64,000 nucleotides of DNA from Hirundichthys speculiger (Eukaryota > Chordata > Actinopteri > Beloniformes > Exocoetidae), in assembly GCA_018398805.1 (NCBI GenBank), contig JAGFBZ010000849.1:2707001-2771000 (forward strand). Reading direction: 5' to 3'. A model generated the notes under the pieces. That model was not told where the DNA came from. It worked only from the letters and a program-made list of their open reading frames with translations, and did not search any database. Both the position numbers and the translations under genes were made by a program. Shown piece after piece: positions 1 through 12,440 of the stretch (positions are counted from its first letter, which is position 1; each line of letters opens with the position of its first letter).

Positions 1-319
1 GAACTGTACATTCCATTGGGTCTGGACTCGTCTCCTCTTTAACATATGTATATGCAGAGGCAGTTATTAGATTATTAGATGTTATTATTCTGGATGCATC
101 AGCGAACCATTACATTTAGTATTTTTTTCCATGTATTGGGTGGTTGCTTCAACAACATTCAGAGAAAACGTCCATCCTTGGAGCTGATCAGACGTTTCTA
201 GAACTCTGGAGCTGTCATGTGTGTTCATATAACTGGCCTGCTAAGTGGAAACAGACAGTTTTGTAAAGCGTTTTTTATTAACGCTGCTTTTTTTTTTACA
301 CGGATCTACAGCGGTTGAG

Positions 320-740
320 TGACTGTAAATGATCAGTCGCGTTCCACAGTGAACGAGCAGATGCGTATTTTCAAGTCGGAAAAAAAACGGTCATCGGGGC
401 CGCTACGTCCACAGCGCTGTGGCTGTTGCTCCGAGAAAGCAGCTGTCCGTTTCCGGCGAAGAGCTTTTTTTCTTTTGCTGCTATAGACTAACTTCTTGGA
501 GCACAACACACAGTCAGGTACCAGGTAGCTTCTGGCAGCAGCTCCCAAACCGGCTCTGTCCCCTGTTCCTCTGTCCCCGTCCAGAGACACTTGAATTTTG
601 CGTCCGTTCTTCTGATTGCGGGAGAAAAAACCACCGGCTCACCTCGCCTGCATTCAAGACCATTCAGAAATAACGTGTGTGCGTTTTTTTTTTTCTTTTC
701 CCTAAATCATAGTCAAAAGCCGGAGATCCGGAACGGCGCC
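320..740. promoter_or_regulatory. CpG-rich patch, possible promoter or first exon
   Basis: This stretch is clearly richer in G+C and CpG than the AT-rich sequence around it, with many CG dinucleotides between about 325 and 735. Vertebrate intergenic DNA is normally CpG-poor, so such an island often marks a promoter or 5' exon. On the minus strand a plausible splice donor (GAG followed by GTGAGC) lies near 640. The short open frames on both strands resemble nothing I recognise. Bases 1-319 show no gene. The island ends where the Tc1 relic begins. It could also be an old CpG-rich mobile element. Confidence 0.35.
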
Positions 741-748
741 GGAATACT

Positions 749-1740
749 TTAACCCCTGCATCATCTACAGATTCAGAGAAACTGGAGATATCGCTCTGCG
801 TAAGGGACAAGGCCCATACCTTGATTGGATGTCTGCATGACTGTGTCAATGAAATTACTAAAGGGGCCCAGGAATACTTCCAGAAAACACTGTCGGTAAA
901 AACAATCCACCGTGCCATCTGCAGATGAAGCTCTATTATGCAAAAAGGAAACCCTTATTTGAACATGGTCCAGAAGTGGCCTCATGTGCTGTGGGCCAAG
1001 ACTCATTTAAAATGGACTGTTTCAAAGTGGGAAAGTGTTCTGTGGTTAGACAAGTCCAAAATTGACAATCTTCTTGGTAATCACGGACGCTATGTTCTCT
1101 GGGCTAAAGAGGGGGGAGACCTTGGAGTGTGTTATCAGCATTCAGTTCTAAAGCCAGCATCTCTGATGGTGTGGGGGTGTTTTGGAAGGAATTATGAATG
1201 CTGAAAGGTATATAAAGTATTTAGAGCAACACATGTTCCCCTCCAGACGACATTTGTTTCAGGGAAGGCCTTGTGTATATTTCAGCATGACATTGCAAAA
1301 CCACATGCTGCAGCTGTTACATCATCGTGGCTTCGTCGGAGAAGAGTCCAGGTGCTGAATTGACCTCCCTATGGTCCAGATCTTTCACCTATGAAGAACA
1401 TTTGATGCATCATTAAATGAAAAATATATCAAAGAGGACCACGAACTCTTCAGCAGCTGGAAACCTTTATCAGACAAAATTAGGACCAAATTCCACAAAC
1501 TCTAAAACTCCAGAAACTCATAACCCCAATGCCCAGACATATTCAAACTGTTCTGTGAAGAAGAGGAGATGCTACACCATGGTAAACATGAAATTAGCTC
1601 ATTTTGCACATAAAACTAAAATTTCTCAGTTTAAAACATTTGTTGTGTTATCTATGTTTTGTTGTGAATAAAATATTGGCTCATGTGCTTTGAAAGTCTT
1701 ACTTTTCATTATAAAAATCGTTCCAACTTTTCTGACTGTA
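749..1740 (+). mobile_element. Tc1-like transposon relic, 5' truncated
   Basis: This is a decayed Tc1/mariner-superfamily element that once encoded a DDE transposase. Translation pieces in more than one frame match the family, including [19 protein letters not shown] around 1000-1065, [12 protein letters not shown] near 1150-1185, HDIAKPH near 1288 and PDLSP near 1380. The N-terminal helix-turn-helix and the left inverted repeat are missing. Frameshifts and in-frame stops separate the fragments, and at about 1390 the position normally holding the third catalytic acidic residue reads as lysine followed by a stop. The 3' flank through TTCCAACTTTTC near 1730 resembles the terminal repeat of the family. 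It cannot encode a working transposase. Confidence 0.9.
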
Positions 1741-3523
1741 GAAACTTCATGTTTGGACACATCAAAAGGCTGCTGTGTCCTGCTACCAAGACTTGCCTTA
1801 TAATAATTTACAGTAAGCAAAGTAGTCTGAAATGACAAACTTCTCCAAATAGCAAGAACATGAAACAAATAAAAGAAAAAATAAAGAAATAACTTTTACA
1901 TGATTTTTTACTTCAACAAAATGGTAGCAGACAAAACAGTGTTCATCAAAGCATATTGCATAAAACTAATCAGGACTTTACTTACCTTCAAATCCCCAGT
2001 TTTATCTGGGTAATGCTCATGTTATTCAAGCACTTTAATCACACAATGAAAATTATATTTGTTAAAATTAATAATTTGACACTAATGTAATGAATGCTCG
2101 TGGTTAAGTTTATTGTCAAACCACAAAATGAATATTAACCACATGCAGGGAGTCAGTGTTAGTCATCTTTGGCAAAATGGCAGGGGGCACATGCAGGATG
2201 AAAAGGATGAATGACTGTATGTGAAAAAATGAAAGACAAACATAATGAAGACATACATATTGTGACTACAGTCAATTTATAGAAATACTACGTAATGGAT
2301 CAAACATGCTGTAACCTAGGCTAGTCACTAAGGCTCTTGGCTAACAAATTCCTTTTTAAAAAAAAGGCGAACAATAAATACATTTAATCCAAAGTACCAT
2401 AGATATCTTTACATTAAATATTCTGAGAGGTCCTCAAAAAAGTCCCAAATCTGTGGGCTAGGTTTGGTTCACATTGGAAAATTAAGGCCAGTAGAACCCC
2501 GATTAAGCCAAACAGACTTACATGGTGCCAACTAATGTCACCGTGAAAAATTTTTTTTTTCTTCATACTGTATTATACGGCTTTCAAAACAAATATTACA
2601 TATTTCTTTCTTCTGTCTAACATGTAATTACACAAAGGTCACATTGTAATGTAGTGAAACATTTGATCTGGTTTGAGGTTGTTTTTTTTTTTCTTACCCA
2701 TTAAAATATGATTCAATTTGCTTCTACAACATTTGATCCATCTGTATATTTCAAATAAAAGTCCCATGCAGTCATAAGAAAACTTGAGATGATGTAAACA
2801 AAACCAGTCACACTGAAATTAAACCAAGCACCTTACCATATCATCAGCCAAAGTTTTAATGTGCATGTTCTGTTGGAGGGAGGGCACAGTGTAAAAAACA
2901 AAATCCAACAGAAAATGAAAATATCGCCAATACAACATATAGTATGTATGGCACACAAAGTATGTGTGCAAACCACACATGTACAGTCTCTACAGATACT
3001 GGCTCATTTGATTCTTTAAAACCATATTCAAATTCTGATCATGCGAACACATAGAACACAAAGCCAAAATGATGAGTGTTTACAACCTCAATTCTTTGTT
3101 CTTATTATTTTTGATATGAGCAAATTCTGAGTACTGTACATGGGTATAATAACACAACATTTGATGGTCCCATTAATAGGGTAACTGTAAATGAGTGTTC
3201 GTGGCCAGCCATTAAAAAAATAAACATACGACAGTGAAAATTGTAGTACAGCCTCTTTTAACTGTAAGGTTTTCATGTCAGGATGCAATAAGAATTAATT
3301 ATTGGTTGTTACCAATATTATGTAAAATAAACTTCATCTCAACAACATTTTACATATTAATCTGCATCATTATTTATTCTCAAAAAAAAAAGATTTGTAA
3401 AAGGAATGTGTGAAAAACTAAGTACACCCCATGATTCATTAGCTTGTTGAACTGGTAGAATAATAATTTCAAATAATTATTTTATGAAAAAGTCAGTTTT
3501 TCACTATGCCTGGCATTCACTTA
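1741..3523. other. AT-rich sequence, no gene recognised
   Basis: No coding region, RNA gene or clear mobile element is visible. The stretch is AT-rich with short poly-T and poly-A runs (for example around 2550 and 2680). Short ORFs here lack any recognisable motif. Confidence 0.6.
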
Positions 3524-4263
3524 CACTGATCAGCCACAACATTGTGTCCACCTGCTCAATATTAACCATGTCCTCCTGTGCTCTCAAAAGAGTTCTGACC
3601 AGTCAGGGTCTGGACAAAGAACATTTGGAGGTGTCCCTGAGAGTCTGGTAACCAGGATGTTAGCGATACATCCCCTGAGTCCTGTGGGTAATGGGGTGGG
3701 GTAGGGCTGCACGATTATGGAAAAAATGATAATCACGATTATTTGGATCAAAATCACGATTACGATTATTAATCAAGATTATTCAACAATAAAAAATATT
3801 TTTTGTTCAGAATGTTATTTAAAATCACGATATGAAATGTAACCAAGAAAGTATTGCATAAGGGATGGACAAATTATATAAAAGGCAATAGCATGAAACT
3901 TAGGCGGTCCTAGAGATTCTTGGCCATAAACACCAGCCTGTAAACATGTCTTAGCTTCAAGAACGCCCAAAGGCAGGTCACTACATTGTCCCCTACACTA
4001 CATTGTACATGGTCACAATTAATCACGATTTTCAAAATTTTAATCGTGGCAACCAAAAATCACGATTTCGATTATTTTTAGATTAATTGTGCAGCCCTAG
4101 GGTGGGGTCTCTGTGGATTTGCACTTCTTTCCACAGGTGCCACCAGGTCCCATCGGATTTGTGTTTGGGGAGTTTGGAGACCAAAGGACCACCTCAGAAA
4201 CTTTGTTGCTTTCTAAAAGAAATTGTTACCCCTCAGTGGTTTTAATGTTGCGGTGGATTGGTG
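3524..4263 (-). mobile_element. Internally deleted Tc1-like element
   Basis: The left end begins CACTGATCAGCCACAACATT after a TA dinucleotide, and the right end, read on the complement, is a diverged copy (CACCAATCCACCGCAACATT). These are terminal inverted repeats of a common teleost Tc1-like family. Short internal stretches, such as the one around 4165-4205, match the antisense of the transposase gene, so the ancestral gene ran on the minus strand, but most of it is deleted. A complete hAT MITE sits inside at 3702-4099. The right TA has decayed to CA. It is non-autonomous. Confidence 0.8.
3702..4099. mobile_element. hAT-type MITE with perfect target duplication
   Basis: A 398-bp non-coding element. 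Its ends are inverted repeats: the left end begins TAGGGCTGCAC and the right end is the complement, GTGCAGCCCTA. It is flanked by a perfect 8-bp direct repeat, GGGTGGGG (3694-3701 and 4100-4107), the signature of hAT transposition. The sub-terminal regions are rich in AATCACGATT-like motifs on both sides. There is no ORF, so an autonomous relative must have moved it. It inserted into an older Tc1-like element, which gives the relative order of the two events. Confidence 0.92.
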
Positions 4264-4812
4264 CATTCAAAGCTCTCTAAGATCATCACACATTATTTCA
4301 GTCAGAATGAGATCTAGATTTCATCTGGTCCACTGTAACACCTAGTTACACTCAGTTTTATTTTCCAGCCATTTTCAATTCATGCTCAAAGGTAAGGCCT
4401 TATTACCTAGGTCCTGTAGCTGCAAGACAAGAGTAAATAATCACTTATCCAACATTAGGCTTTGACAATTGGTAAGAGGTGTTTGTGCTAATATGATGTG
4501 ATTGGCTTTCTCAAAACATGGTACTGTGTTTTATGGCTAATTTTGGTCTTGTCTGTTCAGGTAACAGTTCCTGTAGTTTGTTCGGGTACAACTTTGCTAC
4601 TTGCCACCTTAATTCCTATGAAAGCAGTATGAGTGTACTTACGTTTTTCACACATATAGTATGACACAGTGTCATACATCATATGTTGTTCGCTTGAAGC
4701 TGTTTTTTATGAAGTTTTTTTTTTTTTTTTTACATAAAATCCTTACAATTGAAAAAGAATGTACTTACTTTTTCAAGACATAGTTCACATGAAAACTGTA
4801 CATACTGGAAAC

Positions 4813-5787
4813 TAAGGGTGTAACGGTACATGTATTTGTATTGAACCGTTTCGGTACAGGTAGGTCGGTTCGGGACGGGGGCGTACCGAACGAGTTTCCA
4901 CTCGGACATATTAAGTAGAGGACCGCACGTTGTGTAGCAGCGCTGCTGCCGCACATGCGCAGTTGTGCGCACACGGTCAGTGTTGCCAACTTAGCGACTT
5001 TGTCGCTATATCTAGCGACTTTCCAGACCCCCCAGCGACTTAATTTGTAAAAAGTGACTAGCGACAAATCTAGCTACTTTTTCTGGTGATTTTGAGACTC
5101 ACGCGCACTCAAACCGCTAGGTTTGAAGCCATCAATTGGCTGCTGTCTGCCTCGCGAGCCGCGCTTCTCTCTCCCTTCTCTCTGCCGGGCTCAGTGCACA
5201 GCCAGCGCGAGTTTCTGTGTGCGGACTGGGCGCGTGTCACCACATACACAGGCGAGGCGACGCGCGTGCACACAAACACCCTTATCAGTGGTAGAGAACG
5301 CTGGCTTCAAACACATGATAAAGGTAATTGAGCCCGGATATCAATTACCTTCTCGTCCACATTTTAGCCAGAAAATCATACCCGGACTTTATGAAAGAAT
5401 AAAAAGATTAGTTTTTAAAGAAACACCCAGAGCCTTATTCATGTTATTTAATCTGACTAACAACTTGAAACTGTTCAATGTTGCAACTGTTCAATTTTGC
5501 ACATCAGATGGATTTTTTTTTAAGCAAAAGTCTTAGCCAATGTTATTTTTATTTTGTTTTTCAAAATATCTTAGATATATTTTATATTTATATTTTAGAA
5601 TATTGTATTTATATTTTTGAGCAGAATTCTAGCTTTGTATAGGCTAATGTTCCTATTGTTAAAAAGCACAACTAGCACATTTATATGTTGCATTTATGTT
5701 TCTTACTGTACCGAAAATGAACCGAACCGTGACCTCAAAACCGAGGTACGTACGGAACCGAGAGTTTTGTGTACCGTTACACCCCTA
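4813..5787. mobile_element. hAT element, 975 bp, non-autonomous
   Basis: The ends are TAAGGGTGTAACGGTACA and the complement of TAGGGGTGTAACGGTACA, differing at one position. A perfect 8-bp target duplication, CTGGAAAC, lies at 4805-4812 and 5788-5795, so both boundaries are exact. Sub-terminal GGTACNGNACCG-like motifs are repeated near both ends. The interior from about 4890 to 5300 is unexpectedly CpG-rich and includes several TAGCGAC motifs at 4994-5080. Two overlapping ORFs in this CpG-rich core (5086-5331, 5123-5536) resemble no transposase and are probably chance. A 17-T run lies just outside the element at 4715-4731. Confidence 0.93.
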
Positions 5788-5795
5788 CTGGAAAC

Positions 5796-8788
5796 CCATA
5801 AAACCCAGACCCACACCAGTATATCCACAGAAAACATGCAAGTTAGTACTGCCTGATTTAAAGCTGTGTACAAAAATAACACACATTTTCAAAATAAAAT
5901 AAAGTTATCATAACATGGATTCTAAAGAGCATCGTTTGAACTTAAAGGACCCAAAAAGATTAACTTTATAACTTCAACTAATATGACTGTTCATCTTCAT
6001 CTGATAGATGATTTTAAAAAGGCTACTGCCAAAGGATTGGAGCTCAGAAAGGAACAGAAAGGAAATACACCTCAAATGGGATTCAGTTACTAATGTGCCA
6101 TATGTTGTGATACCAGTAAGTAAATTACTAATGAGTGGGAAGATGCATGGCTGTGATGGCCATAAAGTCTGCCTCAAGCCACAGATTTCCCCACTATTCT
6201 AATAAGGAAACTACTGATACTGGGGTGAGCAAACAAACTGGCTTTAACCTGTAGCTCCCTCTGTATTTCTCCTTTAGCTGTCGCTCTGGGCAACACTGAG
6301 CAGACTCACAAACGACCATATCTGTCACAAGCTCTGTCTTCAGCAACAGATTAGCAGCTGGGGATAAAGCTATAAACTGCAGAAAACAAAGCGTCGGTTT
6401 TATGCAGATACCATATATAGTTCAAGTTATTATTTCAAGTCAAGATAACATAAGTTGTTCATCATGCACCGTGCACAGAGAATTCTCCCTGCCAGGTATT
6501 TACTTAACCAACCTTTTGAGACTAGGCAACCACCTGGGTCTCACCAGCCGAACCAAACATCCGTTCCACACAGCCACAATTAGATGCATTTATAAAGCTA
6601 ATAATTTGACCCGAACAACAACTTTTCCCATTACTAACTCAGAGCGTATGTATCATTAAGCCCAGCATTCCCCTTGCAGTCTAAAACTGCATGAAACAAT
6701 AGCTAATTTTCAAATGGAGTACTTAAACATTTTCTAATCAATTTAACAACAATCAAATCACTGTTTGGTTAATTGCCTTGACTTGAGGGCCTTTCCTTGC
6801 CCATTATCTTGGCAACATCGCAACACTGCAATTAAACACCTAACAATTAAGCTTGTATGTCCTCTGGGCTTCTCTTGCTTATTAAAGTAAACTTTTTCAT
6901 CATAATAAAGGTTTATTGCAAATACATATTTCTCTAAATAACCTAATCAAATTAGCTCTGGGTCCCTCCTTAATCAAATATGATCATGACTCTGTGCAGA
7001 TTCTTTAAAAATGAAAACTCAAAGCAATATTCCACCACTTGACAGCCAATTTGGGGACACAAAACCCTGCTAGTATGCATATTTCACACAATAACTTCTA
7101 GAATTAATATAACAAAGTACAATAAATGTGAAACATATCTTTCGATTGCTCTGAAATTTATTGCAAAACGTTACCAGGTGGCATATAAAATATTTTGCCC
7201 TCTAAGATGGACACAATAGCATTGTTTACTTCACTCAACTAATTCAACTAGGTCTTCTGTATGGTGTCATTTAAACTCACTCATTGGAACTATCACTATA
7301 AAATCAGAAGCCTGAGTGCTTTTGTAAAACGAGTTTGGGAGGTAATTACTATATCTTCAATTAGTTTTAACAATAAAAAGGATTACTGGGAGCTAGCCAT
7401 TGTTGGCAGTGAGGACTTTAATGGAAAGTGCTGCTGACCCATCTTGGCAACTTCTTTTCTTTTATTTATTTTACTTCATTGTGCCCTTGTCTAATCAAGA
7501 GCTCTATTCAACCATAGACTCGAAATCATTTCCAACACTCACACTTGTTTCTCAGTGTGGCAAAATAAATTCTAATTTTCAAGAAGGGAAAAGGTTTGAA
7601 AGCAGGGCCAATTATTCAAATTTTACATTTAGCCTTGTACGGTACGCTGGGAAGTAAACTTCAAGGTTTAGGTGTTCTATCAAGTAGAAAACAGAGATTC
7701 GCATTTGGTACATTTGTTTATTTGCTCCAAAAAAATTGCTTTATCACAATTACCAATGATCAATGTCCTCAAACAATCGATGTCCTTGCTTTTAAAAACT
7801 TCATATATTTTGGTGGAATTAAGCACCTCTGTCTGGAAATTAACTTTACAAGTGGAGATGACCAAACTAATGAATTACAGGCAGTGCTTCAAAATCATCT
7901 TACTGAAATTTGAGAGATTGTTAGAAAGAGAAGCCACATTACAACATGTCCACTGTACTGCAGAATAACATCTAAATGAAAAAAAAGCAAATCACCTCCT
8001 ACTACAGTATTCTGTTTAAATAACCAACCATCTTTAATTTTCTGTCCCTTTATTAGGGTGCAAACAGAAAATATAGGGATAATATCAGAGGCTTACTTCT
8101 AACTTGGCCAATTATTGGCCATGTTTTGCTCATCAGCACCAGCTACAGAGAAACTTATATGTAAGGATCAAGATTCTAAGTACACAAGCTAAAGTGAATT
8201 GGTGTTTAGAATAAATTTACTCCTCAAGCAAAAGTCAGTAAAATAAAATGACAAGACTTGAGTTGTCTAAGACTACGAGTGAGGCTGCGTCAGAGTAAAA
8301 ATGTTTATACTTAAAGTAAATACATTTATAATAAAGGTCTGTTTTCATATACATCAACAGTGGTTATATTTCATTTGCAAAATGACACATGAACTTATTA
8401 AACCTCAGTCAGAGATGAATTTATATAAGAATTCAGAGAGCCAAATATCATCATTTTACAGTGGTGTGATTAAATCAGATCTACAGATACCATGCATGTC
8501 AAAGCTTACTGTCTCATGCAAAATGCAAACCGTGGGGGGAGGAGAAAAAAAAGTGTTCTGTTCTGACTGTAAAAGGCCTCTAAATTTAGACTGTTGCTCC
8601 TCAACATTTCACCAGAGAGCACCAGAGTGCCGACAAGAAAACAGTCATGCAGACCTGTCAAAATCCCTAAAAAATGCAGGTGACAGGTCAATTTCTAAAC
8701 CCTTGTGTAAATGTGTTATAGTATATGGATTGCAATAAAGAATAAAAGTAAGTTAAAAGCCTGCTCCACACTGAAATAAAGCAAGGCT
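5796..8788. other. Non-genic stretch, possible conserved non-coding DNA
   Basis: About 3 kb without a recognisable gene or element. ORFs up to 145 codons (8301-8738) have no identifiable motif and look like chance. The part from about 6690 to 7010 has many TAAT/ATTA and AATCAA motifs and lacks repeat character, which would fit a homeodomain-type enhancer, but composition alone cannot establish this. Confidence 0.5.
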
Positions 8789-8796
8789 CTATATAA

Positions 8797-9955
8797 TAGG
8801 GATGGAACGGTTACCGGTATTATGGTAAAGCGCTGTAAAATTTTACGTGATAACGATTACCATTTATGTTTGACTTAATTTCATTATCGCGGTCGATTAC
8901 TGGGATATGTTATATCAGCCTCATTCAAGTCTGCGAGCGACTCGTGACTCTGTCTCACGTGAATATATAGCTTGTAACATAGGTATAGTAACGTGCGCAT
9001 GGCAGAATATGGTGATAGCACGCAGGACATTTACCAACCCACTTAAAGGACGAAATCCAAAGTCTGGACATATTTTGTTTTTTTTTAAGAAGGCAGAGGG
9101 ACAACTGGTGGAGGACAATTATCCTGTCTGCAGAGCACTTGTTTACATTTTATTGTAATTTGTACAAGCAACTTGAAGGAGCTAAGCCTAATGCTTCAAG
9201 TTACTGAGATGTTTGACCAAGAGTAACCTGGTCGACGCGCTTCGCTAACTCACATTTCGTAAACGTGACTGTTGTGTGTTGATCAAAAAGGGCCGTAACG
9301 ATGTTCTTCTGATGCAGTAAAATATTTATTATTCATTAACCATAACTCCAGCAGTTAGCGCCACAGAGGTCAAAAACCTTTTGCCCTTCCGGGTCCAACA
9401 CCTAACTAATAACAGGCAGCTACCTTTATACCTGACCCTCAGGTAACAACACAGCGACACCCACAGACACACAGAGTGAACTACAATTCATAACAACATA
9501 TTTGGCTCCTATACCACTGTTTCTTTATTTGCACATTTATACTTATTTAAGGCTCAGCTTAAAGTCCAAAGTTTATTTCATTTGAACTCGCACTATAATT
9601 TTTGTTCCTGATAATTGTTTGCATATTTTGACCTATTATGGTTGTTAAAATGTTTATTTAAATTTGCACCAGACAAATAAGCTTTGTTCCTGTTGTTTAT
9701 TTTGTTCATTTAAAATAAAACCCCTTTCTGTGGCAGTTGTTTGCCCTTTTAATGTGAAAGTTTCATTTTGATAAGATTTTGGCTTCTGATGTTTTAGTAT
9801 GACAAGAAAATCACAAGATTTTGTGAAATTATTTAAATGTATGTGTTTTTTGGACATTTGTACAGCAATTAAGAATACCGCGATAATATCGTAAACCGTG
9901 ATCAATTTGGTCACTATAATCGAGATATCAAATTTTCCATATCGTTACAGCCCTA
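8797..9955 (+). mobile_element. hAT element with possible BED-finger remnant
   Basis: The element begins TAGGGATGGAACGGTTACC and ends with the complement of TAGGGCTGTAACGATATGG, an imperfect inverted repeat. The perfect 8-bp target duplication CTATATAA lies at 8789-8796 and 9956-9963. A plus-strand frame at about 9063-9140 reads GHILFFFKKAEGQ...NYPVCRA, which resembles the start of a BED zinc finger as found at the N-terminus of hAT transposases (aromatic residues, an acidic VEDN stretch, then the first metal cysteine), but the rest of the finger and the catalytic core are missing. The element is therefore a deleted, inactive derivative. Element boundaries are secure; the BED reading is tentative. 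Confidence 0.88.
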
Positions 9956-9963
9956 CTATATAA

Positions 9964-10810
9964 TGCCTCCTGTGGTTATAAGGGAGTAATGTTCGCTGGT
10001 TATTGTCATTATCATTGAATTTACCTAATTTGTCTTTGTGTAATCCGTGGCCCTTTTTTCAGAGATGAGATATGAGGCTGCAATAATCTTTTAAAGCATT
10101 TTGACATTCAGGCATTGGTCAATTTTCCAGTAGCAGTGTAATATCAACTCCACTAACCCCGACTACACATGAAGAGAAAATACCTGAGGTAATATGCATC
10201 AATATGTTAGCCAGGAGGGAATAAACTTACACTGAACTTCAATGTCTTTTGATAATCAAATTAATTTAGGTGTTTCTCCTTCCAGTCACTTGGCAGGACA
10301 GCTTGCCTTGCCTCTAAAATCTTTTGGCTCCGTATACTGGGAACAGAGTGATGACAGCCTGCCCCCCCAAACAATCATACACACTGCTCCAACCAGGGTT
10401 TGTGCTTGTGCTCATGCACATGAAGTAGGGGAGTGGCTTAGGAGAGTTCATTATGGGGCTTGTTTTCTCAGAGAGAACTGGATGGAGAGGAGGGAGGAGG
10501 TAGCACTCGATGTTTGGTTTCAAATATCAACAGATGTGACGTCATCCAGGAATCCCTCACCCGATCTTTAAATTGTCTTTTAAATGTCACACGTGTGAAC
10601 TCGCTCACTTATACCATAATCAATGAAAGAACTGTGCCTAAACACATCTGCTTGTAAATTAATCATCACAGAACAGAGTAAAAGACTTGGGGTTAATTCC
10701 AGGAAATGTGCGGCACTGCAACAAGCATAAAGTAGGACAACTGGCAGCAGATACAGTAAGGTCTCTCAAGTCAATACAGTAAAATCTATCCCAAACATAC
10801 ACCATAGGGC
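9964..10810. other. No gene recognised
   Basis: Ordinary AT-rich sequence between a hAT element and a SINE. A 109-codon ORF at 10242-10571 has no recognisable domain and overlaps an antisense ORF of similar quality, so it is treated as chance. Confidence 0.5.
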
Positions 10811-10985
10811 TAACCCCGAAAGTGGTTATTGCAGCCAGCCCACCTACAGAAGCTCCAGTCCTCCTGCAGCTGGTCGCAGGTTCAACTCACAGCCTGCAAT
10901 TATTTGCTGCACAACTTCCCTGTTCTCTCTGCCCTGATTTCCCGTCTCTCTCACTAGCAATAAAGGCCCCTAGTGCCACAAAAAC
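10811..10985 (+). mobile_element. tRNA-derived SINE, copy 1
   Basis: One of six copies in this window of the same short retroposon. The head has a decayed A-box region (AAGTGGTTATTGC) and a B box, GGTTCAACTC, at about 10882. The body contains CTGTTCTCTCTGCCCTGATTT and the tail reads AATAAAGGCCCCTAGTGCC followed by a short A stretch. An internal RNA polymerase III promoter and an A-rich 3' end are expected of tRNA-derived SINEs mobilised by a LINE. It carries no protein. Confidence 0.85.
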
Positions 10986-12154
10986 TTTACAACATTAAAG
11001 CCACACTTCACATAGAAGCAAACTGACTTGCAATTTAATTAAGCAGACTCTTAAAAAAACTGTTATAAGAAGGGTCTTTTAGTTCTTATTCACAATCTTG
11101 ACCAAAGACTTTATTAAATTGCAGGTCAAGATTGTTTTGGTCCCATAGCCATCTCATAAGATGTAATTTATTTAAAATATCACCAAAATAAATGATTACA
11201 TTTTTGCAATAATTGAAAATGCTTTGAAGGGGAATGAGACACTGATACCATTTAAAATTTCAGGAAAGCACTGGTAAAAATGTGCTCAAATGTCAACCAA
11301 TGAAAGGGAGAAGCACACAACAGCCAGTGCAACAAAGATTTGAATGGCTCTACACTGGATGGCCTGACCATGTGACTGCAGACTAGCACAGAACTGCCCT
11401 CGGGTTATCTCCATCTCTGAAGAAAGCAACTTTCTAGAAGTGTATCCTTCACGGTTGACAAGACATGAAGCCATTACAAAACCAGCGATTTGTGGGATAA
11501 AATCAAGGTCTTCTTAAATTGCTCACAACATGGAACACGACAGTTGAATTTACCAAGTACTAAAACAAACGCAGACCTGCAAAAACTAGTGCATGTGTTG
11601 CAAGAACATTACACTGTCACAACTGCATGTATTGACAATTTTATGAGCGATTTAAAATATCACATCTGCTCAACGAGCACTTCCCACAGCCAGTTACATG
11701 CAAAAAACATGTGAACCACTGAATTTGTTTTCATAAGCAGAATGTTTATTGATGTGATTCCTAATGATCGAGCATTAACATAACTCCACAGCAAGGTTAC
11801 ATGATTCAAAAATATATATATATATATATAAATCCCAGTGCCTAAAAATATGCTGTTCTGTCTCAATAGTACTTTCCACTAAAATATTTTACAATACCAA
11901 TGCTATTTTGTCTTTCAAAAATATGACAATAATGTCTGTACCAAGTTTTTTATTTGGCATTCATCATTCACTGCTCCAGCTCTACCAGAGCCAGTCTGGA
12001 AGTACCCAGGAATTACCTCTTTTTTACAGCATGTCCTGACAAAAAGGGTCTAAGTGCGTGTTGGTGAGTCTGTATATAAGATGTGTATCTTTGTGTGTGA
12101 TTGTGCTAATTTGGATGTGTTGTGGTGGTAAAAGCTGGGAGGATTACTATTTAC
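10986..12154. other. No gene recognised; short AT repeat
   Basis: Nothing coding is visible. An (AT)10 run occupies about 11811-11830. ORFs of 62-74 codons here are not supported by any motif. Confidence 0.55.
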
Positions 12155-12167
12155 TATTTCTGTTACT

Positions 12168-12339
12168 TTTTTTGGCACTAGTGGCCTTTATTTGACAGTG
12201 AAGGAGAGACAGGTAACAGGGCAGAGAGAATGGGGAAGACACGCGGCAAAGGGTCATCCAGGCCGGGTGTTGAACCCGCAACCAGCCACACGAGGACTGT
12301 AGCCTCTGTACATGGGCCGTCTGCCCTAACCACTGGGCT
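12168..12339 (-). mobile_element. tRNA-derived SINE, copy 2, with target duplication
   Basis: Antisense copy of the SINE family. Read on the minus strand it has an A-box region (CCAGTGGTTAGGGCAG), a B-box region (GGTTCAACACCC) and the body ending in AAAGGCCACTAGTGCC with an A tail. It is flanked by a perfect 13-bp direct repeat, TATTTCTGTTACT, at 12155-12167 and 12340-12352, as expected for LINE-driven target-primed insertion. The good duplication suggests a fairly recent insertion. Confidence 0.93.
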
Positions 12340-12352
12340 TATTTCTGTTACT

Positions 12353-12440
12353 TCTGTTTTAATCCTGTAAAGCACTGTCTGATGCTTAAGTGGTATGAAA
12401 AGTGCTTTACAAAGAAAGATTGATTGAATAATTGATCATG
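12353..12440 (+). mobile_element. L2-like LINE 3' tail
   Basis: The motif TAAAGCACTG...TATGAAAAGTGCTTTACA followed by GATTGATTGA is the usual 3' terminus of L2-like fish LINEs, with a short tandem tail. Only the extreme 3' end is present, and the SINE copy at 12168-12339 inserted next to it. Confidence 0.6.
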
